Assembly (NCBI GenBank): GCA_945877725.1
Contig: CAMDXR010000074.1
Location: 1 to 11,091, forward strand
Direction: 5' to 3'
Origin: Limnohabitans sp. Rim8
GTDB lineage: Bacteria; Pseudomonadota; Gammaproteobacteria; Burkholderiales; Burkholderiaceae_C
Length of the DNA stretch: 11,091 bases
Position 1 is the stretch's first letter; each line of letters begins with the position of its first letter. The notes beneath the pieces were generated by a model, which was not told the DNA's origin, made no database searches, and worked only from the letters and a program-made list of their open reading frames with translations. Shown here piece after piece: positions 1 to 7,326 of this stretch. The translations under genes were made by a program, and so were the position numbers.

Positions 1-765
1 CACCGTCATCTCTCCCGCAGGTGCGGGGCGGGCTTCGAGGTTAATCAACGCAGCCGATACGGCTTCCTGAACATAAGTTTCCACCATGGCGTCGTCGAAA
101 TAAGCCAATCCAAAACGACCACCACCGCCCGCACTGCCCACTTCTCGGCGGTTGTTTTGTTCGGCGATTACGGTGACTGAAAGGCGAATCAATGGGCGAA
201 CATCTGCCGCCAATGTGCCATCGGCGCGGGCCACCATCACCACATCGTATTCGGTGGCCAGGCCGGCCATGACCTGCACAATGCGCGGGTCCTTGGCACG
301 GGCGGTCTTTTCAACCCGACCCAACAGATTGACTTTGGCCGTGCTGTCCAGCGTGGACATCGGGTCCAGGGAGGGGTAGAGCGAACGGCTGGCCGAAATT
401 TTGCGGGTCGGCACCTTAATGCGCTTGTTTTGCGATGCAGAGGCAATGGTGCGCACCGTCAAGGCCGCGTCCATCAGCGAAGCTTCAGAGATGTCGTCAG
501 AGTAGGCAAACGCGGTTTTCTCGCCCGACACAGCGCGAACGCCCACGCCTTGGTCAATGCTGAAACTGCCGGTCTTGACGATGCCTTCTTCCAAACTCCA
601 GCCCTCGGACCGGGTGTACTGAAAATACAGGTCGGCGTCATCCACGGCATGCGCCTTGATGGCGGCCAAGGCCTGGCTGAGGTGTGTTTCGTCTAAGCCA
701 AAAGGCTCAAGCAACAAGGATCTGGCCGTGGCCAGGCGTTCGATGGTAGGTTCGCGTGAAATCAT
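1..765 (-). CDS. tldD: Metalloprotease TldD, N-terminal half (cut by window edge)
   Basis: This is the 5' part of a gene that runs off the left edge: about 255 codons from the ATG at 765, without a stop. TldD proteins are near 480 residues, so roughly half is present. TldD forms a cytoplasmic protease with TldE/PmbA, known for microcin B17 maturation and CcdA degradation. Visible family features are the opening MISREPTIERLATAR, the stretch DDADLYFQYTRSEGWSLEEG, the segment GVGVRAVSGEKTAFAYSDDI, and a glycine-rich RREVGSAGGGGRFG region. The visible part ends at PAPAGEMTV, just before where the family carries its zinc-binding HExxxH motif, so the catalytic site lies outside the window. A second in-frame ATG sits nine bases upstream at 774. 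I prefer 765 because MISREPT is the usual family start and a GGA lies just ahead of it. The start is 99 bases after the preceding dehydrogenase stop. Identification is firm; the exact start is not. Confidence 0.93.
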   Translation of the reverse strand, partial: MISREPTIERLATARSLLLEPFGLDETHLSQALAAIKAHAVDDADLYFQYTRSEGWSLEEGIVKTGSFSIDQGVGVRAVSGEKTAFAYSDDISEASLMDAALTVRTIASASQNKRIKVPTRKISASRSLYPSLDPMSTLDSTAKVNLLGRVEKTARAKDPRIVQVMAGLATEYDVVMVARADGTLAADVRPLIRLSVTVIAEQNNRREVGSAGGGGRFGLAYFDDAMVETYVQEAVSAALINLEARPAPAGEMTV

Positions 766-849
766 GACGTCCATTGTAGGCACTGATCAAGACCCTTGCC
801 CAGCATGGCCAGCCGCTTGTGTCAGGCCCCCCACTGGCGTGGCAACCCC

Positions 850-878
850 AAAAACGCTGCGCCTTCAGCGCTGGCGCA
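850..878 (-). terminator. Weak intrinsic terminator-like hairpin
   Basis: On the minus strand a 5-bp stem (CGCTG 870-866, CAGCG 859-855) with a 6-base loop is followed directly by five T (854-850). A competing 6-bp stem (878-873 with 863-858) overlaps it. The stop codon of the dehydrogenase lies inside the structure. The stem is short for a strong terminator, so leakage into tldD is likely. Confidence 0.35.
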
Positions 879-1752
879 TCAGTTTGAGCAGGGCGGCATC
901 GTCTAAGTCGGACCAGCCCTGCACCATGGCCTGTGCAAACAGGTCTCGGGCTAAGCGCCCCAACGGCGGGTCAAAAGCCACTTCTTTGGCGGCTTGAACC
1001 GCCAAACCGGTGTCTTTGGCCAGCAGGGTGACGTGGGCACGGGGCTCAAAATCATCGGCCAAAGCCCGACGCATCCGATCTGAGCCAATCCAGCTCTGGC
1101 CACTGGAGGCCTCGATCACGGACAAAGTGGCCAATGGGTCAAGCCCCAGTCGCTCGGCCAATGCCATGGCCTCAGCAGCGCCCACCAAATTGACTGCAGC
1201 CAAGAGGTTATTGACCAGTTTGGTGCGAGCCCCGTCGCCGGGCCGCTGACCCACCCGGAACACTTGTTGGCTCAATGCGTTCAACAAACCTTGGCTTTTT
1301 TGCCAAACCTCGTCTGAACAAGCCACCATCAAGCTCATGGTGCCCTCTTTGGCCCGCAAGGGACCGCCCGACATGGGGGCATCGATGCAGTCAATACCGG
1401 CCAACGCCAGTCGCTCGGCCTGCTTTTGTACGGTGCCGGGCCCCAAGGTCGGGCAAAGTATCACAGTCTGCCCCGCTTGCAATACAGCACCCGCCCCATC
1501 ATGACCCCAGAGTACGGACTCGGTTTGGGCGGCGTCCACCACCACCACCATCAACACGCCATCGGGCGCAAGCATGCGGGCCGCTTGCATGGCAGAACCG
1601 CAAGGCACAGCGCCGCATTCAGCGGCATGGGACTGCGCAAGGGGATCGGTGTCGTGTACCGCCACGGACCATCCCAAGCCACACAAACGGCTCAACATGC
1701 CGCCGCCCATGTTGCCCGCCCCCACCATGGCCACCTGGACAAATGGATTCAT
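865..1752 (-). CDS. NAD(P)-dependent beta-hydroxyacid dehydrogenase (HIBADH/GarR/LtnD-like)
   Basis: A protein of 295 residues, normal for the 3-hydroxyisobutyrate / tartronate-semialdehyde reductase superfamily of cytosolic oxidoreductases. The N-terminal Rossmann fold has GAGNMGGG at residues 11-18. An acidic residue (Asp34, in AVHD) ends the second strand, which usually favours NAD over NADP. The substrate-binding signature is DAPMSGGPLRAKEGTM (residues 124-139). The catalytic lysine is Lys178 in GARTKLVNN, followed by the conserved Asn pair 181-182. The C-terminal helical domain keeps LLAKDTGL (243-250). The ATG overlaps the rodA stop in an ATGA arrangement, and no separate ribosome binding site is visible, so translational coupling is likely. 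An upstream extension to 2136 in the same frame runs through rodA and is not real. The substrate cannot be told from sequence: 3-hydroxyisobutyrate, tartronate semialdehyde, L-threonate-type acids and succinic semialdehyde are all possible. The family call is firm. Confidence 0.9.
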   Translation of the reverse strand: MNPFVQVAMVGAGNMGGGMLSRLCGLGWSVAVHDTDPLAQSHAAECGAVPCGSAMQAARMLAPDGVLMVVVVDAAQTESVLWGHDGAGAVLQAGQTVILCPTLGPGTVQKQAERLALAGIDCIDAPMSGGPLRAKEGTMSLMVACSDEVWQKSQGLLNALSQQVFRVGQRPGDGARTKLVNNLLAAVNLVGAAEAMALAERLGLDPLATLSVIEASSGQSWIGSDRMRRALADDFEPRAHVTLLAKDTGLAVQAAKEVAFDPPLGRLARDLFAQAMVQGWSDLDDAALLKLMRQR

Positions 1753-2903
1753 GTTTGCACCAGTTGTTTGGATTTGGCGATCGACATCAGGATGCCCAGC
1801 GCCAGCCCCAAAGTGACCATGGCCGTGCCGCCGTAACTGATGAAGGGCAAAGGCACGCCCACCACCGGCAAAATGCCACTGACCATGCCCATGTTCACAA
1901 AAGCATAGGTAAAGAAAATCATGGCCATGCTCCCCGCCAGCAGACGGCTGAACAAGGTCGGGGCTTGGGCAGCGATGACCAGCGCACGGTAGACCAAAAA
2001 GAAGAACCAGAAAATCAGGAACAGCCCGCCGACAAACCCGAATTCCTCGCCGTAAGCGGCAAAAATGAAGTCGGTGGTGCGCTCGGGAATGAACTCCAGG
2101 TGAGTTTGTGTGCCCTGCATGAAGCCCTTGCCCCAAAAACCGCCCGACCCAATGGCGATCATGCCTTGAATGATGTGAAAACCTTTGCCCAAAGGGTCAC
2201 GCGCGGGGTCTAGCAGGGTGCAAACCCGCTGCCGTTGGTATTCGTGCAAAACTCGCCAATCGACATTGTCAGCACACAAAGTGGACTCCATAGCGACCAA
2301 GACCACCACACCCACCAGGCCCAACAGCACAGGCGGCAAAATCCAGCGCCACTTGAGGCCCGCAAAAAAGATCACGGCCAAGCCCGCCGCCAACACCAGT
2401 AAGGAGGTTCCCAAGTCGGGTTGCCTCATGATCAAACCGACCGGAACGCCCAATATCAGCAGCGCCACGGCAAAGTCGTAGGGTCTTAATTGCCCCTCGC
2501 GCTTTTGAAACCAGGCGGCCAGCATCAAGGGAAGGGCAATTTTCAGAATCTCGCTGGGCTGAATCACCACCCCCAGATTAACCCAGCGCTTGGCCCCTTT
2601 TTTGGTAATCCCGAAGATCGCCACCGCCACCAGCAAGACGATGCCCACGGTGTAAATCGGCACGGCCCAAGCCATGAGCTTTTGGGGCGGCATTTGGGCC
2701 ACCACAAACATGATGGCCCCCGCAATCAACATGTTGCGCCCGTGGTCAATGAATCGGGTGCCGTGGTCGTAACCGGACGAAAACATGATCAACATGCCCG
2801 CACAAGCGAGCATGAACACGGCGAACGCCAAAGGTCCATCGAACCCATGAAGCAGATACCTCATGCGCTGCAGCAAGCTTGGTTTTTGAATAACGGAACC
2901 CAT
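1749..2903 (-). CDS. rodA: Peptidoglycan glycosyltransferase RodA (SEDS family)
   Basis: This is a 384-residue multi-pass inner membrane protein with about ten hydrophobic segments. RodA polymerises glycan strands from lipid II during side-wall elongation, working with the transpeptidase PBP2 (mrdA) and MreBCD. SEDS landmarks are GAKRWVNLG (103-111), QPSEILK (115-121), MRQPDLGTS (159-167), DPLGKGFHIIQ (236-246), the loop FIPERTTDFIFAAYGEE (271-287) holding the catalytic Asp278 (equivalent to E. coli Asp262), and GVPLPFISYGGTAM (349-362). The elongation-type spacing and the short cytoplasmic tail fit RodA better than FtsW. There is a small insertion around CADNVDW (210-216). Cys210 and Cys228 both fall at the start of the large periplasmic loop. 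The gene begins 49 bases after ruvC, with no strong Shine-Dalgarno, and overlaps the dehydrogenase start by four bases. No mrdA or mre gene is adjacent here. Confidence 0.95.
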   Translation of the reverse strand: MGSVIQKPSLLQRMRYLLHGFDGPLAFAVFMLACAGMLIMFSSGYDHGTRFIDHGRNMLIAGAIMFVVAQMPPQKLMAWAVPIYTVGIVLLVAVAIFGITKKGAKRWVNLGVVIQPSEILKIALPLMLAAWFQKREGQLRPYDFAVALLILGVPVGLIMRQPDLGTSLLVLAAGLAVIFFAGLKWRWILPPVLLGLVGVVVLVAMESTLCADNVDWRVLHEYQRQRVCTLLDPARDPLGKGFHIIQGMIAIGSGGFWGKGFMQGTQTHLEFIPERTTDFIFAAYGEEFGFVGGLFLIFWFFFLVYRALVIAAQAPTLFSRLLAGSMAMIFFTYAFVNMGMVSGILPVVGVPLPFISYGGTAMVTLGLALGILMSIAKSKQLVQT

Positions 2904-2952
2904 GGTTCAGATTATCTCAGTCGAAATTCTGAAAAACACCATCTGTTCACTC

Positions 2953-3534
2953 CTAGTGACTTCGACCACTGCGGAACATGCCATGGGTTTTACGGTGGAG
3001 CACGCCCTGCGCTGCGAGCTTGTTCATGGAAGGACTGGCGTGGGCGTGGGTGATGGCCATGCCCAAGGCATCGGCAGCATCCTGTCTGGGGACCACGGGC
3101 AATTGCAATAAGCGTTTAACCATCTCCTGCACCTGCGATTTGGCAGCGCGCCCATGGCCCGTGACCGATTGTTTCATCTGCAAGGCGGTGTACTCGGCCA
3201 CCGGCAAATCACACGACACCAGAGCGGTCAAACAGCACCCACGCGCTTGCCCCAAAAGCAGCGTGGCTTGCGGATTGATGTTGACAAAAACGATTTCGAC
3301 CGAAGCCACATCCGGCTGGTAGCGGGCATGAATTTCGCGAATGCCGTCGTAAATCACCTTCAAACGGGCGGGCAAATTGCCCATATCCCCTTTGGTGGTC
3401 TCAATCACCCCGCTCGCAACATATTGCAGACGAGACCCCGTCAAGTCCAGAACCCCAAAACCTGTGGTTTGCAGTCCGGGATCGATGCCCAAAATGCGCA
3501 GAGTTTGGGGTTGGGGAGTGGTTAAAGAACTCAT
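2953..3534 (-). CDS. ruvC: Holliday junction resolvase RuvC
   Basis: RuvC is a cytoplasmic, Mg-dependent dimeric endonuclease that cuts Holliday junctions during recombination and fork repair, guided by the RuvAB motor. The 193-residue protein has the RNase H-like fold with all four acidic catalytic positions: Asp18 in LGIDPG, Glu80 in ASVEIVF, and Asp152 and Asp155 in [16 protein letters not shown]. The conserved [13 protein letters not shown] (88-100) and the DNA-contact region [16 protein letters not shown] (120-135) are also present. It is about 20 residues longer than E. coli RuvC (173), with roughly 11 extra at the N terminus and a basic, probably flexible C-terminal tail. Its ATG overlaps the mtgA stop as ATGA, indicating translational coupling. 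Neither ruvA nor ruvB is adjacent in the window. Confidence 0.96.
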   Translation of the reverse strand: MSSLTTPQPQTLRILGIDPGLQTTGFGVLDLTGSRLQYVASGVIETTKGDMGNLPARLKVIYDGIREIHARYQPDVASVEIVFVNINPQATLLLGQARGCCLTALVSCDLPVAEYTALQMKQSVTGHGRAAKSQVQEMVKRLLQLPVVPRQDAADALGMAITHAHASPSMNKLAAQGVLHRKTHGMFRSGRSH

Positions 3535-4265
3535 GGCAACACCACTTCACCCATACGCGCCATGATGGTCTCGGCCCGACTGGCCAAATAAGCCGATTGC
3601 GCTCGTTGCTCAAAATACCTAGGCCGGGGCAACATGACCGCTAACCGCGCGGCCTCCCAGTCACTCAAGCGCGCTGCGCTTTTACGAAAATAGTGCTGGG
3701 CGGCTGCTTCAGCCCCAAAAACCCCCTCGCCCCACTCCACGCTGTTCAGATAAATTTCCAGAATTCGCTGCTTGGTCAAAAACGTCTCCAAGGTCAGCGT
3801 GATCAACATTTCTTGACCCTTGCGAAACAAAGTTCGCTCGCCCGAAAGAAAAAGGTTTTTAGCCAACTGTTGGGTGATGGTCGAGCCCCCCACAATTTTG
3901 ACTTGCGGTGTTTTGGCATCGGGTCTGCGCTGAGCACGCTGCTCAGCCAAGGCTTTGGCCTTGGCATTTTTCTCCCACGCCTTTTCGAGCGACTCCCACC
4001 AAACACCCCCGTGTTGTGTAAATACGCTGTCTTCAGAAGCAATCACGGCACGTTGCAAACCGGGGGCAATCGATTTGCCATCCACCCATTCTTGGCGCCA
4101 AGGCAACAGGCCTTTTTTGGACACAATTTGCCAGATTTGCGAACGTTCAAAGGTGGTGGATTCGGGCGCGATGACCGCCATGCTGGCAATGCGCGCTACA
4201 AAAAACAGTTGCAAAACCACCCCGGCCAGCAAGACCAACAAGCACCAACGACCAAAAGCACGCAT
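3531..4265 (-). CDS. mtgA: Monofunctional biosynthetic peptidoglycan transglycosylase MtgA
   Basis: A 244-residue inner membrane glycosyltransferase of family GT51, matching the usual MtgA length (242 in E. coli). It polymerises lipid II into glycan strands and has no transpeptidase domain. A single N-terminal membrane anchor spans about residues 7-24, and the rest faces the periplasm. The family motifs appear in order: [12 protein letters not shown] (76-87, with catalytic Glu78), [15 protein letters not shown] (126-140), LFRKGQE (146-152, second candidate acid Glu152), [20 protein letters not shown] (165-184) and AAAQHYF (187-193). A Lys/Ala/Arg-rich insert (about 99-121) separates motifs 1 and 2. 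I chose the ATG at 4265 because AAAGGA (4276-4271) lies five bases ahead and the product then starts just before the anchor. A start at 4367 would put a foreign leader on it and overlap the preceding gene. The gap to the TonB-like gene is 43 bases. Confidence 0.95.
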   Translation of the reverse strand: MRAFGRWCLLVLLAGVVLQLFFVARIASMAVIAPESTTFERSQIWQIVSKKGLLPWRQEWVDGKSIAPGLQRAVIASEDSVFTQHGGVWWESLEKAWEKNAKAKALAEQRAQRRPDAKTPQVKIVGGSTITQQLAKNLFLSGERTLFRKGQEMLITLTLETFLTKQRILEIYLNSVEWGEGVFGAEAAAQHYFRKSAARLSDWEAARLAVMLPRPRYFEQRAQSAYLASRAETIMARMGEVVLP

Positions 4266-4270
4266 CAATT

Positions 4271-4276
4271 TCCTTT
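4271..4276 (-). promoter_or_regulatory. Ribosome binding site of mtgA
   Basis: AAAGGA on the minus strand, five bases before the ATG at 4265. It decides the mtgA start against the longer in-frame reading that begins at 4367. Confidence 0.7.
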
Positions 4277-4308
4277 GTCTGCAGGGTTCATAGGTCAGTG
4301 TGAACGGG

Positions 4309-5250
4309 TCAGCGCTGCTTCTGATCAGCAGCCAACATTCGGGTCTCCAGCGTGCCATCTTTGGCAAACCGGAAGCGGGTCACCACCACAATTTGATCCG
4401 CCTGCCGCCGCATATTAGCGCCGAACGCATCAAAAGGAGCCGCACTTCGCACAATCGCCACGGCCCGCTGGTCAAGCAAGGGTTGCCCGGAGGGCAAAGC
4501 CACCTCGGTTTGCACCAGCCGCCCTTTGCGGTCCACTGTGATCACCATGCTCAGTTCGCCATACAACTTCTGTCCGCCCGCCTGTGGAAAATTAAGGGTG
4601 CCACGGGTTTCAATGGTGCGGCGCAATTTGTCGTAATACAGCGCATAAACAGCCTCTTTGGTCGCCGGACTGATGTAGCGCTTGCGGGGCCCACCTTGGG
4701 ATTTTTCCACTTTTTGCTCAATCTGGGCCAGTTGCCGGGTCAACTGCTGCTGCCGTTCTTGCCTGGCCTGACGCTCAGGAGCCTGGGCGTTTTCTCCCGC
4801 ATTTTCTTGCGACAAGGCCGACAACTCTTGTTTCAATTGGGTCAGCAATTGCATCTGTTGCAACTTAAGGGCTTCAATTTGGCGCTGCATGGCACTGATG
4901 TCAGTGCCGAATTCATTGCGTTGCGCGGGCGGCAAAGGGGAACTGGACCACTGCAATTGATCCGATTGCCCTCCCCCTGCCAGTCGGACTTGGGCAATGG
5001 CTTGGGCACTGTCGGGATTTTGGTCACTGCGTGCATTGACCAAAATCACCTCTAAGGTGGAATCCTCAAAAACCCGACTGAAACTTTCAGGATCGGCAAA
5101 ACGCCAACCGATCAAGCCCGCATGAACCAGCAACGAAAATCCCAACGCCCAGGCCATGGTGTGCCGCCGGACTGACAGCTTGAGCCGAACACTCAAGCCT
5201 GCAGAGGCTGAAGAACCGCCTTCAAGATCCATCGCTTTGAGCGCTGTCAT
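4309..5250 (-). CDS. TonB-like energy transducer protein with coiled coil
   Basis: The protein has 313 residues: a short basic cytoplasmic N terminus, one membrane segment (about 32-50), a periplasmic linker, a Gln/Glu-rich predicted coiled coil (about 118-190) and a C-terminal TonB domain (about 205-305). In the membrane segment Ser39 and His43 form the SxxxH pattern that TonB uses to couple to ExbB/ExbD. The C-terminal domain is recognisable from YYDKLRRTIETRGTLNFP, GELSMVITVDRKGRLV and PLLDQRAVAIVRSAAPFDAF. True TonB has a Pro/Lys-rich spacer; here it is replaced by the coiled coil, which suggests a dedicated rather than general transducer. TolA, also coiled-coil rich, is an alternative analogue. 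No exbB or exbD is in the window. The first ATG (5250) overlaps the ribonuclease end by 29 bases. An ATG at 5232 is also possible; neither has a good Shine-Dalgarno. Confidence 0.82.
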   Translation of the reverse strand: MTALKAMDLEGGSSASAGLSVRLKLSVRRHTMAWALGFSLLVHAGLIGWRFADPESFSRVFEDSTLEVILVNARSDQNPDSAQAIAQVRLAGGGQSDQLQWSSSPLPPAQRNEFGTDISAMQRQIEALKLQQMQLLTQLKQELSALSQENAGENAQAPERQARQERQQQLTRQLAQIEQKVEKSQGGPRKRYISPATKEAVYALYYDKLRRTIETRGTLNFPQAGGQKLYGELSMVITVDRKGRLVQTEVALPSGQPLLDQRAVAIVRSAAPFDAFGANMRRQADQIVVVTRFRFAKDGTLETRMLAADQKQR

Positions 5251-7282
5251 TCAAGTCGATGGCAATCGTGAGCGGGCCTGCAGACTGCGCATCCTCTTCA
5301 TCAGACTCATCGGCTTCTGGGTCCGTTTGGGCTGGGGGTGCATCCAGATGCGCGGTCACGGTGCCGCTGACATCCAGCGCCATCAGATCCACCTGACCTA
5401 ATTTGACGAGAACCCGCGCGCCACGCATCAAGCCTTGGGCACCCATGACGCTGAACATCAGGGGCAAGTTATCGGCCCGTACCAACCAAACGCCCCCGCC
5501 CAATTCTTTGACCAAGCTGGCCTCCAGTGCTTCAATGCCTTGTTGCTGTACATGGCGCAAAGTCCAGTAACGCTCCATGCTGGACTGAACGCTGTTGTAG
5601 GCACTGTAGGCGGCATCAAATCCGCTGATGATGGAAAACAACTCGGCATCTTTGGGCTTAAAGGGCGCCGCCAAAGCCGCAGTCGCACCATGGCGCGCAC
5701 AAGCAATGATTTGCCACTGATTGACCAAGTCGGTGTAGCGCCGCAAAGGCGATGTGCTCCAGGCATAGCTGGGAACCCCAATGCCCGCATGGGGCAATGC
5801 TTTGGTGCCCATGCGAACCTTGACGCCGGGGGCCATGCTGGCTTGGCTGCGATAGATGCCGGGCACGCCAAAACTGGCCATCCATTGCCCCCAAGTGCTG
5901 TTGGCCAAAATCATGGCCTCGGCCACCATCAGATCAAGGGGCGCGCCACGTTGACGCACACCAATCAGCACCCGTTCATCGCCTGTGGGTGGGTGCTCGT
6001 TGCTGGGGCGGTCGAGCTTGAAACTGTAATCGGGGCGGTTGAAATTCTCGGGTTTACCGCGTACCACTTCACGCCGCGATTTAAGGGTCTGGGCCAAGCG
6101 CCAGAAAAAAGCCAAGGTAGCACGGTCTACCGGCAAATCCACCGGCGCTTCGGTGCCCACTTCTTCACTTTCAAGCCATTCTTGGGTCACGGTCTGGTCC
6201 AGTTGGTCGTGCCGCAAGTTGGCCAGAATGGAGACCCGTTCCACGCGTGTTTCGGTCTTCAACACTTCAAGATCGGACTCATTGAAAGTCACGTACAAGG
6301 AAACCGCCGGGCAATCCCGCCCCTCTGTCAGAGTGTAAGCCTGCACCACGCTGTCGGGCAGCATGGTGATTTTGTAGCCCGGCATGTACACGGTAGACAA
6401 GCGTTGGCGACCCAATTGGTCAATCGCACCGCCAGGCGATAAGGCCAGGCCAGGCGCCGCAATGTGGATCCCCACGGTGACCGTGCCGGAGCCCAAACCG
6501 TGCAAAGACAAGGCATCGTCAATTTCGGTGGTGTGTGAATCGTCAATTGAGAAGGCCTGGACTGTCGCTAACGGCAATTCGTCTTGGATGGCAGGCGCCT
6601 GCAAGGCCGGAAAACCCGTTCCTTTGGGAAACAAGTCAAACAAAAACCTTTGCCAATGGAAGTCCCAGGCAGATGCAATAGCGCCTGCGTTTTGCAACAG
6701 ATCCAGCGGCGCGGTTTGGCTGGCCTTGCTGGCCTCCACCACGGCTTTGTATTCCGGGGTATTTTTGTCAGGGCGAAAAAGAATTTTGTAAAGCTGCTCC
6801 CGAATCGGGTCGGGGCACACCCCGGCGACCAACTCTGCCGACCAAGCCTCGATTTGGGCCTGCACTTGCTTCTTCTTCTCAATCGCAATCAAGGCCTGCT
6901 GCACGATTTCAGCAGGGGCTTTGCGAAAGCGCCCCTTGCCGCCCCGGCGAAAGTAATGCGGCGCTTCATGCAACCGAATCAACGCAGCCACTTGCTGCAC
7001 CGTGCTGGCACCGTCACTGAAATAGTCTTTGGCCAGGTCGGCAAAAGCGAACTCTTCGTCCGAGGCGAATTCGTAGGCCAATTCAAGGTCAATGCTTTGG
7101 CTTAGCGCCGCGGCCTCGCTGAGCAAGGCAGCAGGGGCAGGTTTTTCAAACTTGAGCAGCATTTGGGCTGCTTTGACTTTGACTCTTTTACCCGAGTCCA
7201 GTTCCACCTGGGCGGAGGCCTCGGCTTCGGACATGATCCGTCCGGCCATGAATTTGCCGGCTTCTTCAAATAGTGCGTACAT
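5222..7282 (-). CDS. RNB-domain (RNase II/R family) 3'-5' exoribonuclease
   Basis: This 686-residue protein is predicted to degrade RNA processively from the 3' end in the cytoplasm. An N-terminal small beta domain (1-46, rich in SGKRVKVKAAQMLLKF) is followed by a helical region (about 50-230). The RNB catalytic core runs from about 235 to 585, and a degenerate S1/OB-like region from about 590 to 647. The metal site reads SIDDSHTTEIDDAL: Asp247, Asp255 and Asp256 are kept, while the position of E. coli RNase II Asp207 is Glu253. Also conserved are VAEAMILAN (453-461) and YAWSTSPLRRYTDLV (506-520), which carries the catalytic arginine pair 514-515. The His normally following this motif is Gln522. 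The tail (650-686) is strongly acidic and probably disordered. It resembles the shorter RNase II-like proteins of Burkholderiales and cyanobacteria more than E. coli Rnr or Rnb, so I give no symbol. The start at 7282 gives the expected MYALFEE opening. Confidence 0.92.
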   Translation of the reverse strand: MYALFEEAGKFMAGRIMSEAEASAQVELDSGKRVKVKAAQMLLKFEKPAPAALLSEAAALSQSIDLELAYEFASDEEFAFADLAKDYFSDGASTVQQVAALIRLHEAPHYFRRGGKGRFRKAPAEIVQQALIAIEKKKQVQAQIEAWSAELVAGVCPDPIREQLYKILFRPDKNTPEYKAVVEASKASQTAPLDLLQNAGAIASAWDFHWQRFLFDLFPKGTGFPALQAPAIQDELPLATVQAFSIDDSHTTEIDDALSLHGLGSGTVTVGIHIAAPGLALSPGGAIDQLGRQRLSTVYMPGYKITMLPDSVVQAYTLTEGRDCPAVSLYVTFNESDLEVLKTETRVERVSILANLRHDQLDQTVTQEWLESEEVGTEAPVDLPVDRATLAFFWRLAQTLKSRREVVRGKPENFNRPDYSFKLDRPSNEHPPTGDERVLIGVRQRGAPLDLMVAEAMILANSTWGQWMASFGVPGIYRSQASMAPGVKVRMGTKALPHAGIGVPSYAWSTSPLRRYTDLVNQWQIIACARHGATAALAAPFKPKDAELFSIISGFDAAYSAYNSVQSSMERYWTLRHVQQQGIEALEASLVKELGGGVWLVRADNLPLMFSVMGAQGLMRGARVLVKLGQVDLMALDVSGTVTAHLDAPPAQTDPEADESDEEDAQSAGPLTIAIDLNDSAQSDGS

Positions 7283-7326
7283 GCGCCGATTTTCCCACGC
7301 GCCCCCGCCTTTGATGGCTTAAAGCC

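Noticed and set aside
1539..1562. Apparent polyhistidine run in plus-strand frames
   Set aside because: It is the complement of the GTG/GTC valine codons in the dehydrogenase strand LMVVVV, not a metal-binding protein.
1753..2136. Upstream extension of the dehydrogenase to 2136
   Set aside because: It runs within rodA in another frame. The Rossmann motif begins right after the ATG at 1752.
1275..2213. Long open frame on the plus strand (312 codons)
   Set aside because: It lies opposite rodA and the dehydrogenase, has low-complexity His/Arg/Pro-rich composition and no recognisable domain. It is an antisense shadow common in G+C-rich coding DNA.
4286..4305. Small inverted repeat GTTCA / TGAAC after the tonB-like gene
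   Set aside because: A 5-bp stem with a 10-base loop and no T run is expected by chance.
4266..4367. Upstream extension of mtgA to 4367
   Set aside because: It would add 34 unrelated residues before the membrane anchor and overlap the TonB-like gene. A good ribosome binding site supports 4265 instead.
4300..5055. 251-codon open frame on the plus strand
   Set aside because: It is antisense to the TonB-like gene; its Gln/Leu/His-rich content mirrors the Gln-rich coiled coil.
5435..6442. 335-codon open frame on the plus strand
   Set aside because: It is fully antisense to the RNB catalytic core, whose conserved motifs prove the minus-strand frame. No family resemblance was seen.
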